Shown piece after piece: positions 10,938 through 23,141 of a stretch of 64,000 bases of DNA. The stretch comes from Phycomyces blakesleeanus NRRL 1555(-) (taxonomy: Eukaryota > Mucoromycota > Mucoromycetes > Mucorales > Phycomycetaceae), in assembly GCF_001638985.1 (NCBI RefSeq), contig NW_017265146.1, forward strand, positions 310,001-374,000, read 5' to 3'. The notes under the pieces are model-generated. The model ran no database searches. It saw only the letters and a program-made list of their open reading frames with translations, and was not told where the DNA came from. How positions within the stretch are numbered: position 1 is the stretch's first letter; each line of letters starts with the position of its first letter. A program made the position numbers and the translations under genes.

Positions 10938-13026
10938 TTACTATTATTATTATTATTTTTTAAAAAAAAACAGGTCTAAAAAGCCCTTTCTTTTTATATC
11001 ATAGACATTTGCATCAGAAGGTCTACGTACGTTATGCTATGCTATGCGCGAAGTTCCCATTGACGAGTACACCAAATGGGCAGATATGTACGATAAAGCG
11101 GCTACTACATTGGTAGACCGTGCAGATGCTCTTGATAAAGTTGCTGAGCTTATTGAACAAAACATGCAGCTTCTGGGTGCAACTGCTATAGAAGACAAGT
11201 TACAAGATGGTGTACCAGATACTATCCACACTCTTCAAGAAGCTGGAATCAAAATATGGGTGCTCACAGGGGATCGTCAGGAGACAGCGATAAACATTGG
11301 CTACAGCTGTAAGCTATTAAATGAAGATATGGATGTTGTGGTGTGTGCAGCTGAAGATCACACATCAACCAAAGAATTCTTACAGAAAAAGCTTGAAGAG
11401 ATTACAGCTCAAAACGATGGCCAGGTAAAATATCCTTTTATTTAATTTTATTGTTTAAACGATCAGTGATGTGCTGGTACTCATATGCTGATGTACGCAT
11501 ACTGCTTAATTCAGTCTTTTGCATTTGTTATCGAGGGAAAGGCATTGACATTTGCACTCGAAAAAGATAATGAACGATTATTTTACAATCTGGCTATTCG
11601 ATGCAAAGCTGTCATATGTTGCCGTGTATCCCCACTTCAAAAAGCCCTAGTGGTTAAAGTTGTCAAGCGTTACTCTCAATCCATTCTATTGGCAATTGGA
11701 GATGGTGCTAATGATGTCTCTATGATTCAGGCTGCGCATGTTGGTGTTGGGATAAGTGGCATGGAAGGACTTCAGGCTGCTAGAAGTGCAGACTTTTCTA
11801 TATCTCAATTTAGGTTTCTCAAGAAACTCTTACTCGTGCACGGTGCGTGGGCGTATCAAAGATTAAGTAAAATGATCTTCTATTACTTTTACAAGAATGT
11901 GGCTTTGTACTTAACACAGTTTTGGGTAAGTGTACTCTGAATAAAAATGGAGCTCTCGACGATACGCATATATGATGAATAAGAGAACTAACTATTATTT
12001 GTAGTATGCTATCTTCAATGGATTCTCGGGCCAAACTTTGTATGAGTCGTGGACAATGTCATGTTTTAATGTAATATTCACCATTCTGCCGCCCATGGTG
12101 ATCGGCATATTTGATCAATTTGCTTCTGCACGATTACTTGACAAGTATCCACAAATGTACCTTTTGGGACAACAGAATGAATTTTTCAACCAAAAAAGAT
12201 TTTGGGGTTGGATCATGAATGCAGCATATCATTCAGCAGTATGTTTGATTACACAAGTATATCGAATTGCAAATGCTAATGCGGTCTGTTGTAGATTCTG
12301 TTCTTTGTGGGAATGATTGCCTTTGAGGATGATGCTGTCTTTGAGAACGGTTGGACAGGCGGGCAATGGTGGGTTGGGACTACCATTTTCAGTGCGACTT
12401 TGGCTACTATTTTATGGAAAGCCGCCTTGATTACAGAGTAAGCAAATTTACTGCAATTTAATGTGTTTTTATTAAAAAGTTTTTTTTTGTAAAACTAACA
12501 TGGAAAATAGTATCTGGACAAAATATACGTTCATTGCAATACCCGGATCCATGCTGATATGGTTTCTATTTTTGCCACTTGTGTCTTATGTTGGTCCTCA
12601 TTTACCTTGGGCAATATTTACTGAGTACCAAGGAATTGTACCATTGTTGTATGGAAACTTGAATTTTTGGTTATTTTTTTTCCTTGTCCCGCTAGGATGT
12701 ATTCTTCGTGATTACATATGGAAGTAGTAAGTATCTATGATTATATTAATTCTTTTACATACTAATATATTAAATGTTTACTTACGTGTAACTACAGCTA
12801 CAAACGGATGTATAAACCAGAAAGCTACCATTGTATTCAAGAAATTCAGAAACTCAACTTACCTGATTATCGACCGCGCATGGACCGATTCCGTCAGGCT
12901 GTAAACAAGGTTCGCCGTATTCAACGCCTGAAGCAGCCTCGAGGTTATGCTTTTTCACAAAATGATACCGATCAGTCCAAAATCATTCGGATGTACGACA
13001 CCACGCAACAGAAACCTATTGGGTAA
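8385..13026 (+). CDS. DRS2: P4-type ATPase, Drs2-like phospholipid flippase
   Basis: Moves aminophospholipids to the cytosolic leaflet of Golgi/endosomal membranes; the family works with a Cdc50 subunit. Fourteen exons: 8385-8433, 8528-8937, 9007-9105, 9175-9380, 9447-9737, 9806-9923, 9991-10106, 10186-10888, 11005-11424, 11515-11925, 12005-12238, 12295-12437, 12511-12726, 12798-13026; 1214 aa with all phases matching. Seen: [20 protein letters not shown] (TM1 entry), [24 protein letters not shown] in TM4, the phosphorylation site [11 protein letters not shown] (Asp about 481), the nucleotide-binding site [16 protein letters not shown], several membrane spans, and the C-terminal RGYAFSQ autoinhibitory-type motif followed by IIRMYDTT. 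Oddity: the actuator loop reads DGEVNFK where P4-ATPases usually have DGETNLK. The start (MPSRKNKD) is inferred from phase and a strong acceptor at 8527; a longer plus frame also reads through this first intron. Confidence 0.94.
10904..10956. repeat. (ACT)n/(ATT)n microsatellite inside a flippase intron
   Basis: Intron 8 of the flippase gene carries about ten ACT units followed by ATT units. It is a simple repeat, likely length-variable between strains, and does not affect the coding frame. Confidence 0.9.
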
Positions 13027-13681
13027 ATGCGGATGTGCGCGCTCAAACAGGTGTATCTATATGTTATGTAAAAGATGTTTTTGCTCTACTTTTATTTTCT
13101 CTATTCACACAAACATACATGCACGCCTTATTTTCCTAGTAATTCTCCTTTTATTTCATCTAAAAAAAAAACAATACAAAACTACACAACCACACACATT
13201 AAATGTCTTCAAGTATGACCAATCATTAAGCATATGTTCTTATTGTAATGAATATAGTGAATAAATAAATATATATATATTTTTAAAAAAAGGGTTTAGA
13301 ATTTGAAAATACATCTAAAAAGCAAAGTAGCAGTGATACCAACCTACTTATTAGTGAAAATAGTTTAGGTTCTTGTACCTAAAACAAAAAAAGATGCCCT
13401 ATATAGAAAAATTACTATATACTGCTTAAAATAAAATAGAAAGAAAAAGATAAAACAGTTGGTATCTTGTGTCAGAGTATTTGGTTTCAATTACGGGTTA
13501 GTGTTTCCTTTATATATTCCTCACGAAGCACGAATCAAGCTCAATACTTACTACTTTATATTGTAATGGTTTTTATTTTAATTTACGTGATATTTGGTTC
13601 ATCATAGTTGTATTTTATTGTACTAACTTTTCACAACTGACACTTGGATTGTGACGCATAAAAAGTACAAGAAGGCACTTA

Positions 13682-14113
13682 TGGTGCTATCGGACTTAAG
13701 TATCTATGTATAATGGTATTTTTCAAAAGATATCAACTTTTGCAAAAATGGATTTAATAAAAAATCTTTGAATAGAATTATTAAGCATACTATTCTCTAT
13801 AATTCTATTGAAGCGTTTTGTATTAAATTCATTTTTGCAAAAGTTGATACCCTTCAAAGTTTGGGTGTTTTGAAAGATTTATTTGCGGAGTTTAACTTTT
13901 TCAGAAGTTGAAACATCTTGATGGCTCCAATAGGCGGTATATGAAAATATTTATCCTAAAACAGAAAATCATGTGATCAAGAAAGTGGCCAAGCTTTAGG
14001 AACACACATTTTTTCCTACATTTAGCGGAGATCGAATAATTATTACATATATAAAAATTTCAAAGAAATTGAAACAAATGCAAAAACATAGATACTTAAG
14101 TTCGATAGCACCA
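13682..14113. mobile_element. 432-bp MITE with TA flanks and a nested palindrome
   Basis: The ends TGGTGCTATCGGACTTAAG (13682 on) and the reverse complement of the right end (ending at 14113) match over about 28 bases with one difference, and both sides are flanked by TA (13680-13681, 14114-14115), as in Tc1/mariner derivatives. Inside, TATCAACTTTTGCAAAAATG (13730 on) pairs with an inverted copy ending near 13850, so one element may sit in another. No coding capacity. Confidence 0.8.
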
Positions 14114-14251
14114 TATCTCTTTCAATAACTTTCTTTGGGATTTTATGTCTCTTTTATCTAACAGGTATACAGCCCATTGTTTTCTCTTTGCCTTTGTTTC
14201 TAAAATACTCATACATTACAAATGCGAATATCCCCGCAAAAACTACATTTC

Positions 14252-14752
14252 CAAAGCATCTGTAGCAGTAGCATTGAAATTCGGTTTTTCCTAATTTAAA
14301 TGCTTTTTGGGAAATGATGTTCAAAAAAATCGCCTGCAGTAGTAGCATTTCCAACAGCATGTATTCACATGCTCAATCTAAAATTATAGCTTTGCATTTT
14401 AATCATTTTATTATTTTTTCTTTAAATCGAATAATAGTATATAACAATGCTTAGAAAAACTCTTAAAAATTATGGTCCATACAAAGTTGATAATATTGGA
14501 AGCATTTAACTTGCATCTTTTTATATCAGAAATAAAATAAAAACGTCTAATAAAATTATTTTAAGATGATAATAATAATCGTAATGAATTTACTAGTGAG
14601 GATTATATCAAATAGTATAACTATCTAAATGCTTCTTTTATTATGTAACTAAGGCTTTACCCTTCATTTTTTTTTACTGCTTTCAACTTCCGGCGTGGCT
14701 TATTAGCACTTTATTTAATACTAATTAAAATACTACTGCTACGGATGCTCTA
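14252..14752. repeat. inverted-repeat candidate with AGCATC..GTAGCAGTAG ends
   Basis: The left side AAGCATCTGTAGCAGTAGC (14254 on) and the reversed right side GAGCATCCGTAGCAGTAGT (ending about 14751) match at about 24 of 31 positions. Further variants of the same motif lie near 14335-14360 and 15640-15662. This looks like a worn MITE family with GAGCATC ends. Boundaries and target duplication are unclear. Confidence 0.45.
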
Positions 14753-16866
14753 AAAGAAGTAGAAAAAAGAAAGAAAGAAATTTAGTATTTGTGATCTGAA
14801 GGAAGTTACGTTAAATAGCATACCTTTGATATTGAATGAACATTAAATAATTCAAAGCTTTGTATTTGATGCTTTTTACATTATATTAATACTTTTATTT
14901 TGAGTATGCATACCTTTAATAGTCTAGATTAGCGAGCTTAATTATGATCGAAATGAAGTTTGATGAGTAATTGACTCATCTTAACTATTGGAGTTCATAT
15001 TTACTGTCCCTTGTTATCACATCTCCGTTAAGGATTATAATTTGTGCTAGCTAGTAACCTGGACATAGAGACTAAATGATTTGAGCGCCCCTCCTCGCAA
15101 TATTATCGTAATTGGTTACATTGCCTCCTGCAAGTGCCCTAAGGGCCAGTTTTTAGGTTTTCTTAAGGACCTGACGCATTCTCTTCTTAAAGTGAAATCC
15201 TTCGAATCAATCATATTTTTTATACAGTCTATTATGTTTAGAAATAATTTTATATTATTAATATTTATATCAAAAGAGAATTGAAATGCCTATAAGAGTT
15301 CTCGAGATCTGGTTAACTTCGGTAGTCTCAATATGAAAATGTTAGCAACTTTGTAGTGTAATGTGTACCTCTTGTATAACTGATAGCCAAGATATAACTA
15401 TAGCTTATTATTATTAATATGTTTTATAATAAGGATCTGGCTTATATAAGATGTCATCATGAAATAGGATGTAACTCGGATTCAGGAGGAGGGGAGCTGT
15501 TACCGAATGGTAAGGTATTAGATTTGAATAACTTTATCTTTAATTCTTGTACTTGATTGAAGGAGTTTGAAAAGGTTTTTTGCATTGACTGCAAGAACAC
15601 GGTGGGGTAAATTTAACGTAAAAGTGGAGATAAAGTGGGCTACTGAAGATGCTCTAAAGGTTAAAAAGGGCAAAACAAGTTCATCTTGAACTCACCCCAT
15701 CAGAGTAATTTATGGCTATCCACACTTTTTTTTTCTAAAACAAGTTCAAGTACATATTTGGTAGAATTATGATATTATTATTGTTCAAAAAAGTTCACCT
15801 TTTTTTCCGATTACTGAAGATTATTCACGAATTGTGACCCCTAATATCCTTTTACTAATTCTTATTTTTGGTACTTGTGTATTTTAAATAGTTTTTTATT
15901 AATGGCTTGCGTGTATAAGAAAAAAGACGCAAATATCAACATTTACTATAAAGACAGCATTCTTGGTCAACTCGACAACATTTTTTTTGGTATATTCTTC
16001 GCAAGAAAACATGTAGATTGTCTGCTCTCTTGTGATGACAGCCATAGTTTTGCTGATGAGAGAAGAGAATGTAGACGAGGTAAACTTATCGAACGACCAG
16101 GTAGGCGGGGCTCTAACTAAGTCGCTTGAATTTTGCCATGTACAAAAAAACCTTTTTAGAAAATGTCTGAAATTAAAAATGACTTTTTCAAATAAAAATA
16201 TTCGGTCAAAGTCCGAAAAATAAGTAAAAACACTGTACCCAACACCTTTTAGTGACAGTTACTAGAGAATTGGAAGCTGTGTATAACAGTAAGTATTAGT
16301 AGTGTGCTTTAATATCTGAATACTACTAGTGCAAGAGTTTAAATGGACAAAGAGTGTCCAGAATGCGATTATTCCTTTGAACCATCAAAACTGGGAATAT
16401 TTTAATTATTAACAGTTGATTGGTTAGATTGCGTTAGATGGACTAAAATCCAGACTTCTGGCTCCTTTATCGGAAGTCTAATCTGACAATAAAGGTGGCT
16501 GTAACGAGGAGACTAACTAATTATGGATGTCTCTACCGACTAACCAACCAAACCACCAATAAATTTAGGTAACATAAGCCTACCCAATAAAGTTAAATTC
16601 ATAGTGCTAAAAACCTATCTATTTCATCAATATGTTGTTGTTGTTTTTTGGGTTTGCTTGCTATTTCATAAAAGAGGCAATATATAATCCATCAATAAAA
16701 ATTTGAATGTTTTTGTGTATTATTAAATGAAGCAAAGGATAGAGAGTATGTAGAGCATTTTAAAACACTTTAGAGTAAAGTTACTTTCTCTAAATTTGGT
16801 CTTTTTTGTGTTGTGTTGTGTTGTGTATATTTTGGGTTTGTTCAAAGATATGTATATAATCTTATT

Positions 16867-19357
16867 TTATGAGCCGAGACGTGCCATGGCAGCAGCTTTA
16901 ACATCTTCTGTCCAGTGTGTATCGGTTGTAGGGGATTGGGATGAAGAGTGTTCTACTTGTGTGTGCGGTATTTGATTGTGGATACCACGTGCTCGAGATA
17001 TGTGTGGGCGTCTGAGACCAGGTACGATATCAAGAGATCGATGATGACCATGGTGAGCTTGGGATGGTGAATTCTCAACAGGTTCGCCATCAAGTTCTGA
17101 TGCAGATTGACGGTTTGTGGCATAAGACGAATAATGGTTCATATGAGAAGAAAGAGATATATTGGTGGGGGTTGGAGTATACTGAGGTTGATGATAATAA
17201 TTTTGTGTTACTGTTCTTTGTTGTTCTTCCTGGTGTTGTTGCTGCTGTTGCTGCTGCTGCTGTTGATGTTTATTATGATGGTGCAATGATTGAGGTTGTG
17301 GTGTTGAGTATGTATATGTATCATTTCGGTTGTGTTGAGGCACCCCATTAGCTGTCTGGCGAGATTGATGGGCATTTCCAGGTGATCGATATGGAGAGAC
17401 GTCTGTTTCCTGTCGTAGATGAGGTTCCTGATCTCCTTTATTTTTAAAAAGGAAAACACACACACACATACTTTAGATACTTTACTTCATTTATATAAAA
17501 CAATCTAAGCACCACTAAAATGCATTGCCTGTTGAGCTTGAACTGGAAATCTTTGTGTTACCACAATCTGCACCACTGTCTGGGTAGTACGTTGGCTCGT
17601 ACGAATTTAGCATGTTTGTTCTGTGCCATTGAGATTCGTCTGTGCTCCCAGCTATATATGTATGTCCGGTATCTCCACTCCATCCCCGAGAGTAATCATT
17701 CGTACCTGTTTGTCTTTTTTTAGAAGTTAAGGAGCTGTATGGTGGTGCAAGTGATTGTACAGCCAGTCGGGAAGGCGGCACGTGTGGGCGTAGTGGATGT
17801 ATTTCTGTAGAGTTTCCATACGATGATGGATTTGTAGAATTGAATCCAGAATCACTATTAGCCCCTGGTTGGAAGAATTGGTTGGTGGGTGTAGAGGAAA
17901 TTGAGACGGCAGAAATGGTAGGCGAGGTATTTGAACCCATTGAATTTAGACCAACTATTGGATTAAACGGCCCACCAAGTTGTCTTTCTTTAACAGGAAT
18001 CATGGATGTATGTGATTCAGAAAACTGGACAGGCGAGCGTACACGGTCTTCGACAGGATTGTCTTGGCCGCTTGTCTCAGACTTGCGTGTACGTTTCCAC
18101 ATCTTTGGCTCTGTATCAGTATAGCCCTGGGCTTCATCCTCTGACTCATTCCTTCGGCCAGTCTTTTTTCGTTGGCGAAGTTCCTTGCGTATACGAATCT
18201 TTAGACCTTGGTCAGCAAAAGTCCTAGATAGATATGTAGACTCCTCCATGCCCGGGAACCTAATTCAAAATACACACTAGATGAGTAATTGAGTCCGTTC
18301 TCGTATTCAGTGGGGGTATACTTTTTTGCAGAATATACAACAAATACATCGGATATAATAGATTTGCAGTGAAAAACATCTTTCCTGGAGAATAAATAAA
18401 AAAGAAAAAGAAAAAGAAAAAGAAATAAAAGGCGACAAAGAAAAGTTAGTAAACACAAGGCAAGGCGAGAAAATCTCCAAAAGTATAATTAAAGAGATAC
18501 AACTATTTACCCAATAATCTCAAACAAACTCAATTTGAGCCTATAGTTGCCTTCCATCCGAACAGACAGGTCCGGGAAGACAAAGAAACCCGCATCAGAG
18601 TTATCGATATCTTTGAGGTGGTAAAGAGAAGACACAACTGATCCAGTTGTACTTCTAGTTTTGCCATCCCTCAAGAGATGAAGCTCTTCGTCCAAATCGG
18701 CAGCCATAAGAGAAGCATACATGAAATAGTATGGATTTTGAAGATAGGAGCTGAGTAATGCAGGCCAGAAGCCCATTTAACCGTTAGTATAAATTAAGGC
18801 ATCACAAAGAGAGAGAGAAACAGATAATATATATATTTATCCTTACTTTCTGTCTGCGGTAGGTGAGCTAGGATCGGTTACTTTTAGTTGTACAATGGCT
18901 ATATATCCAAATGCGCATGAGAATACGAAATAAATTGTTACATTTGTGTTTCTTTATATGCATTTATATCATACGTGGAGGATCGATGGGCCTTCTGTCA
19001 GCTATTCAAATCAATTGAAAGGGGTAGGAGTAAAAGGATAAGGAGAAGGGGAAGAAAATGATGGTGGAGTTTTAAAAGGCGTTAAAGGAAAGAGAATAAG
19101 AGTAAGAGTAAGAGTAAGATTAGTTTGAAGGATTACTAATGAAATTGTTTCGGGTTTACCTTTTTCTCCTACGCCACACATTCGAGATTGCTTTGGTTGC
19201 TGTCGTAAAGATAATTGGTAGTCGCTAAAGTATAAGCATCACAGCTTCAGCAAAGATTCGAAACAAGGAACTCAAGATCTTCTTAATCGTACATTTCATG
19301 TCGATTATCTCGTCTTTGTTTGACAGTCGCAAAGTGGTAAACAACAGAGTCATCCAT
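16867..19357 (-). CDS. velvet-domain transcriptional regulator (VosA/VelB type)
   Basis: Velvet factors bind DNA through a Rel/NF-kB-like fold and coordinate development, spore formation and light responses. Eight exons on the minus strand: 19357-19293, 19224-19160, 19001-18975, 18898-18847, 18750-18511, 18384-18322, 18259-17529, 17435-16867; 603 aa. The velvet domain spans about residues 22-195, with LRQQPKQSRMCGVGEK, ADRRPIDPPPIVQLKV, NPYYFMYASL, TTGSVVSSLYHLKD, FFVFPDLSVRMEGNYRLKLS, VVYSAKK, FPGMEES and SRTFADQGLKIRIRKE. The rest is a Ser/Pro/Gln-rich tail with a poly-Gln run (CAA/CAG repeats, plus 17230-17265). Exon 3 is only 27 bases. The last intron needs a GC donor (ACAG/GCAATG); otherwise translation stops at 17515 and the poly-Gln exon is lost. 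The intron before exon 5 has a perfect TACTAAC branch site. Confidence 0.9.
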
Positions 19358-22300
19358 TGAGAATCAATTATCAGTTTAATGTTATTTAGTTCGGTGAGTA
19401 TTGATGCTATACTGATGAAAGGATGGATGACTAAACTGTGTTTAGGATTCCAATTAGCGCAGATTTCAAGATGTAAACACTCGAAAAAAAAGCGACAGAG
19501 CTAGTTACTCTAGCTATTCACACCAATCCATTTAAACAGTTTTGCGTCATGTTAAAATATAGACTATATGCACCACCAGTGATCAGAATAAATGACGTAA
19601 CGATTTAAGGTTCTCACAGTGCGTTAGTCAAAGCAAGCTGGTACTTTCCCTGTATTTGTATTTGTGAGGCTTTGTATAATTTCTTATAAATATTACCAAT
19701 CAGATAATTCAATAAATAATTATGATATATGTATATATTTATATTTATATAATATTGTTGATAATAAAAATAAGACCATTTTTTATTAATATTAATATGG
19801 AAATTGACTTTAATGGTAATCCCCCCTTGCATTTTCTTGGTGCCTACAATTAAAGATAGGCAACAAAGGAGGCCATATTATTTAATCAAATAATAGCAGT
19901 AAAAGTTTGTCGATTTGCTTAAGAACACTTAATATAAGATGTGTGAATTTCTTTTACTATTTATTCATTTATTAAAAACACAAAAATAAAAATTAGACGA
20001 TGACATTGAAAATGACAATAATAATGATAATGTATCTTATAACACAATAAGACCGTGTTTATATCCAGTCTTGCTGCTTGATGTGATATTTAAGGACTAT
20101 CTTTTAGGAGAGTAACCAAGACATACGCGCGTCGATAAATGCAGATCAAACAAAAAATGGAAATATAGAAATCCGGCTAATTTGTATTTGTACATTTTTT
20201 CTTTGCTTCCTACTCTTGTTAACAGTAAACCTTTTGTGCGTTTGTGCGTTTGTGGATTTGTGGATTTGTGCATCTGCCTTGAATAAAATGGTAAAAAAAA
20301 TATTACTTGACGCGTAAGAATACGTTACGGCTTTTAATTCATCACCCACGGAATTGTTGTTCGTCAACCCAAAAATAAATTACAGGTACAAGTGAACAAA
20401 GACACGTAATATAACCATCATTATTTGTCGATTAAACGTCACAAAGCTTAAATAGACTTTCTTTGAGAACAAGGCTACAGAACACCAACCCAAACCTGGA
20501 ATTATTGTGAGACAAACACGACCTCAATACATATGGGTTTGTATTTACAAAAAATATTACTCGACTCTACCAGATTCTGTGTTTATTGTGTACAACAAGT
20601 GCTTTTTTTATAAGATATATATATATATATACAGGATTCTCATATCTCTACTTATTTGTTTTAGTATTAGTATTAATACTAGTATTATTCAATATTCAAT
20701 ATTCAATATTCAAATTTAAGAATAACAGATTTTCCAATTTTTTTTTTTTTAAAAAAAAAAACAGTTGACATACCTGATAATATCAGTACTCGTTGCTCAG
20801 TGAGGGATTTCCTTTTCTCGTTCGTGTTTGAAAATAAGATTCCTATATAATCCAATTCAGTACACCGAAACAAAAAAAATGCTGAATGTAGTATTGCGAT
20901 CTTTGACTGGATTTGTGATTATTATGTATTTATTAAATTAGTTTTACCCGAAATAATAATGATTAGAATGCTGATAAGCATATGAGGCATTTCTAAATAA
21001 CGATTTTTCTTTATTGTTGATTTGATTATATTTGGTTAGTTTACTAGACTTTGCATACATAAACTCAAGAACAAATCTTCTTCCCACAAATACACACAAG
21101 CATTAACATATTATATAAATATACAATGCTAAGGCAATATATTCAATTATCGATATTTATATTTATATTTATATCTATACATGTATATACGCACATTTTT
21201 CTCAAATTGGCTGTAATGTTTACGAAATAAACTAATATAGAATGCTAGTTTTTTGCTTGTAGAAAGCATATTGAAACTTGTTTCTATTTTCTTCCCTAAT
21301 CTAATCTATTATATATACATACAACTAACCTTCCAAATGAATCAAAATCATCAATTTCTTATATTTAATAGGATGTTTCCTTATTTTAATGGATTGATTT
21401 CTGCTAAACATAGCTATATACATACACATAAAGTCTATATTATGTTACGCGTGTTAAATTTGTAGTAACCTTGGAGCTGATCAGGAAAACAACGGAATAG
21501 TATAGCGTACCTAGGACTAAGCTTTGTAATCCAAAGATAACAACATTAAATAAAAAGCAAAAAGTAAAGTTAAAGCATACGGAGAGCAGATAAAGCAGCT
21601 TACTATATCTTAACTCATTGGAACTTAATATATAGTCCTGGAACATAATGTCAGAAAAAAAAAGGTTTTATAAAAAAACAACAACTTAAATCTGGGCAGC
21701 TTTATTTGTTAAACAGAATATTTTTAAATATATGTATATATATATAAGAAGCAGGAATATATTACAAAAGAATAAACTAAGAATTTACAGAAAAGGAAAA
21801 TAAAAAAAAAGTTGCAATATTGGGCAAAAGAGGGGAGTATAAAGGGTTTCAAGATAGCCGTGCGTGGGGAGGTTGTATGGCGCTCCGAGGTGTATATTGC
21901 AAAATATTTGTTATAAAGGCTTGCTACTATTTTTCGATGTGATGAATGCTACAGCAGGGGGGGAGGGGATTTGTATTCAAGGTTTTAATCAAAACTTTCA
22001 ACGGAGAGATTCACAAAGTACCACTCTTATTTCTCTATTCTTGCTAAGGAATCTCTCAAGATACCTTACGGCAAAACAAAACAAAACAAAACAAAACCAA
22101 CGATTTTTATTAAAATTTTTGGTAACTTTTGTTTTCTATCCTACCTTCTGTAAATGTTACAACCATTTAAGGTATTTGAGTAAAATCCATGTCTTATTCT
22201 ATGGCCAAATTATACAGGTTCGAACAAAAAAAAATTAGTCTCACTATTCTACAAAGTATAGAGAAAATATAGCTTGAAATTTCTACTGCTATCAAATTTT

Positions 22301-23141
22301 CAAATAGAACTGAGCAGGAAAATATATTTTAAATAAATCAAAGATATCATATGTGATATATATATTAGTAATCAATTCTCAAGTTTGCCTTTTTAATTTT
22401 TTAACAGGAAGCAGAAGGGTAATTAATTTCCAAGACTTTTTCATTCCTTTTCTTTTCAGTGTTTTTTGCTACTGTTCTTAATAGTCAGTCAAATATTTAG
22501 GATTGTATATAAAGGATAAAGGATAAAAAGAGATATATTTTCTACAGTATTTATTTTATATACCCTACCACAATAATATACTTCATGCAACTATATTATT
22601 ATTTTAGCTTTTTTTTTTCTTTACCTTTTTAATGAAGAAATGTATTACTTGGAAAGGATATTTCGAATTATTTTCACATGAAATTTTACAAAATTGAAAG
22701 CGTATTCTTGCAATTATTACAAAGACATCACATAACAAACCCAAAGTACTCTGTAATATATTCGAAGAATACAATTTCTGAAAAGATGGTTTCGATAACC
22801 TTTCTTAACATCAAATCTTATTGATCAGCTATTGAATCCAAGAAAGATAAAGCATACTTTTTATATTTTAATTTGAAATAATCTAGTGCAAAAACAAAAC
22901 AAAAAAAAAGCCTGCAATAAATATATATATGGCTTCTGCACGATGTCATGTTATACATTCACATCACTAAAAGAAAAGTAAATGTAGTTAATAGCAGTTT
23001 AATTTTTTTGACAGATATTTAATATTTATATAGTAAATAGTAAATAGTAAATAGTAATAATTAAGATTTCAAACATATATGGTTATATCATCTTTATAAA
23101 ATACAGGCTTGTTACAGAATAGGGTGTAATCTAATCCTCTT
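19358..23141. other. 3.8-kb gene-poor AT-rich region
   Basis: This holds the velvet promoter side and the RasGEF 3' side. I found no coding sequence with family features. Low-complexity pieces include AGTAAG repeats (about 19095-19120), 8-bp GTGCGTTT/GTGGATTT units (20236-20272), ATTCAAT repeats (20687-20712), TTTATA repeats (21155-21175), AAAC repeats (22075-22096) and AGTAAAT repeats (23030-23058). Nothing suggests a tRNA, rRNA or intact transposon. Confidence 0.5.

Larger units (their letters stand above)
13027..16866. other. 3.8-kb gene-poor AT-rich region with repeat remnants
   Basis: No intact gene. It contains the flippase 3' UTR, the MITE at 13682-14113, a second inverted-repeat candidate at 14252-14752, and a partial copy of the latter's end near 15651-15662 (GATGCTCTAAAGG). 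Short frames near 14154-14360 (-), 15081-15284 (+) and 15875-16223 (+) show no family resemblance and no conserved motifs. At 16420-16555 a TTGGTTAG / CTAACCAA pair about 120 bases apart may be a very small repeat relic. Confidence 0.55.

Noticed and set aside
15875..16223. Overlapping plus-strand frames in the gene-poor zone
   Set aside because: No family features, no supporting splice context, and composition like the surrounding noncoding DNA.
16420..16555. TTGGTTAG / CTAACCAA pair as a tiny transposon
   Set aside because: The matching part is only about 8-10 bases and no target duplication is visible.
17064..17351. Plus-strand frame opposite the velvet poly-Gln exon
   Set aside because: Antisense of a simple CAA/CAG repeat; the minus strand is in phase with the velvet exons.
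19358..23141. Search for a hidden gene, CRISPR-like array or RNA gene in the AT-rich 19-23 kb gap
   Set aside because: Only short simple repeats were found; no spaced direct repeats and no conserved coding blocks.
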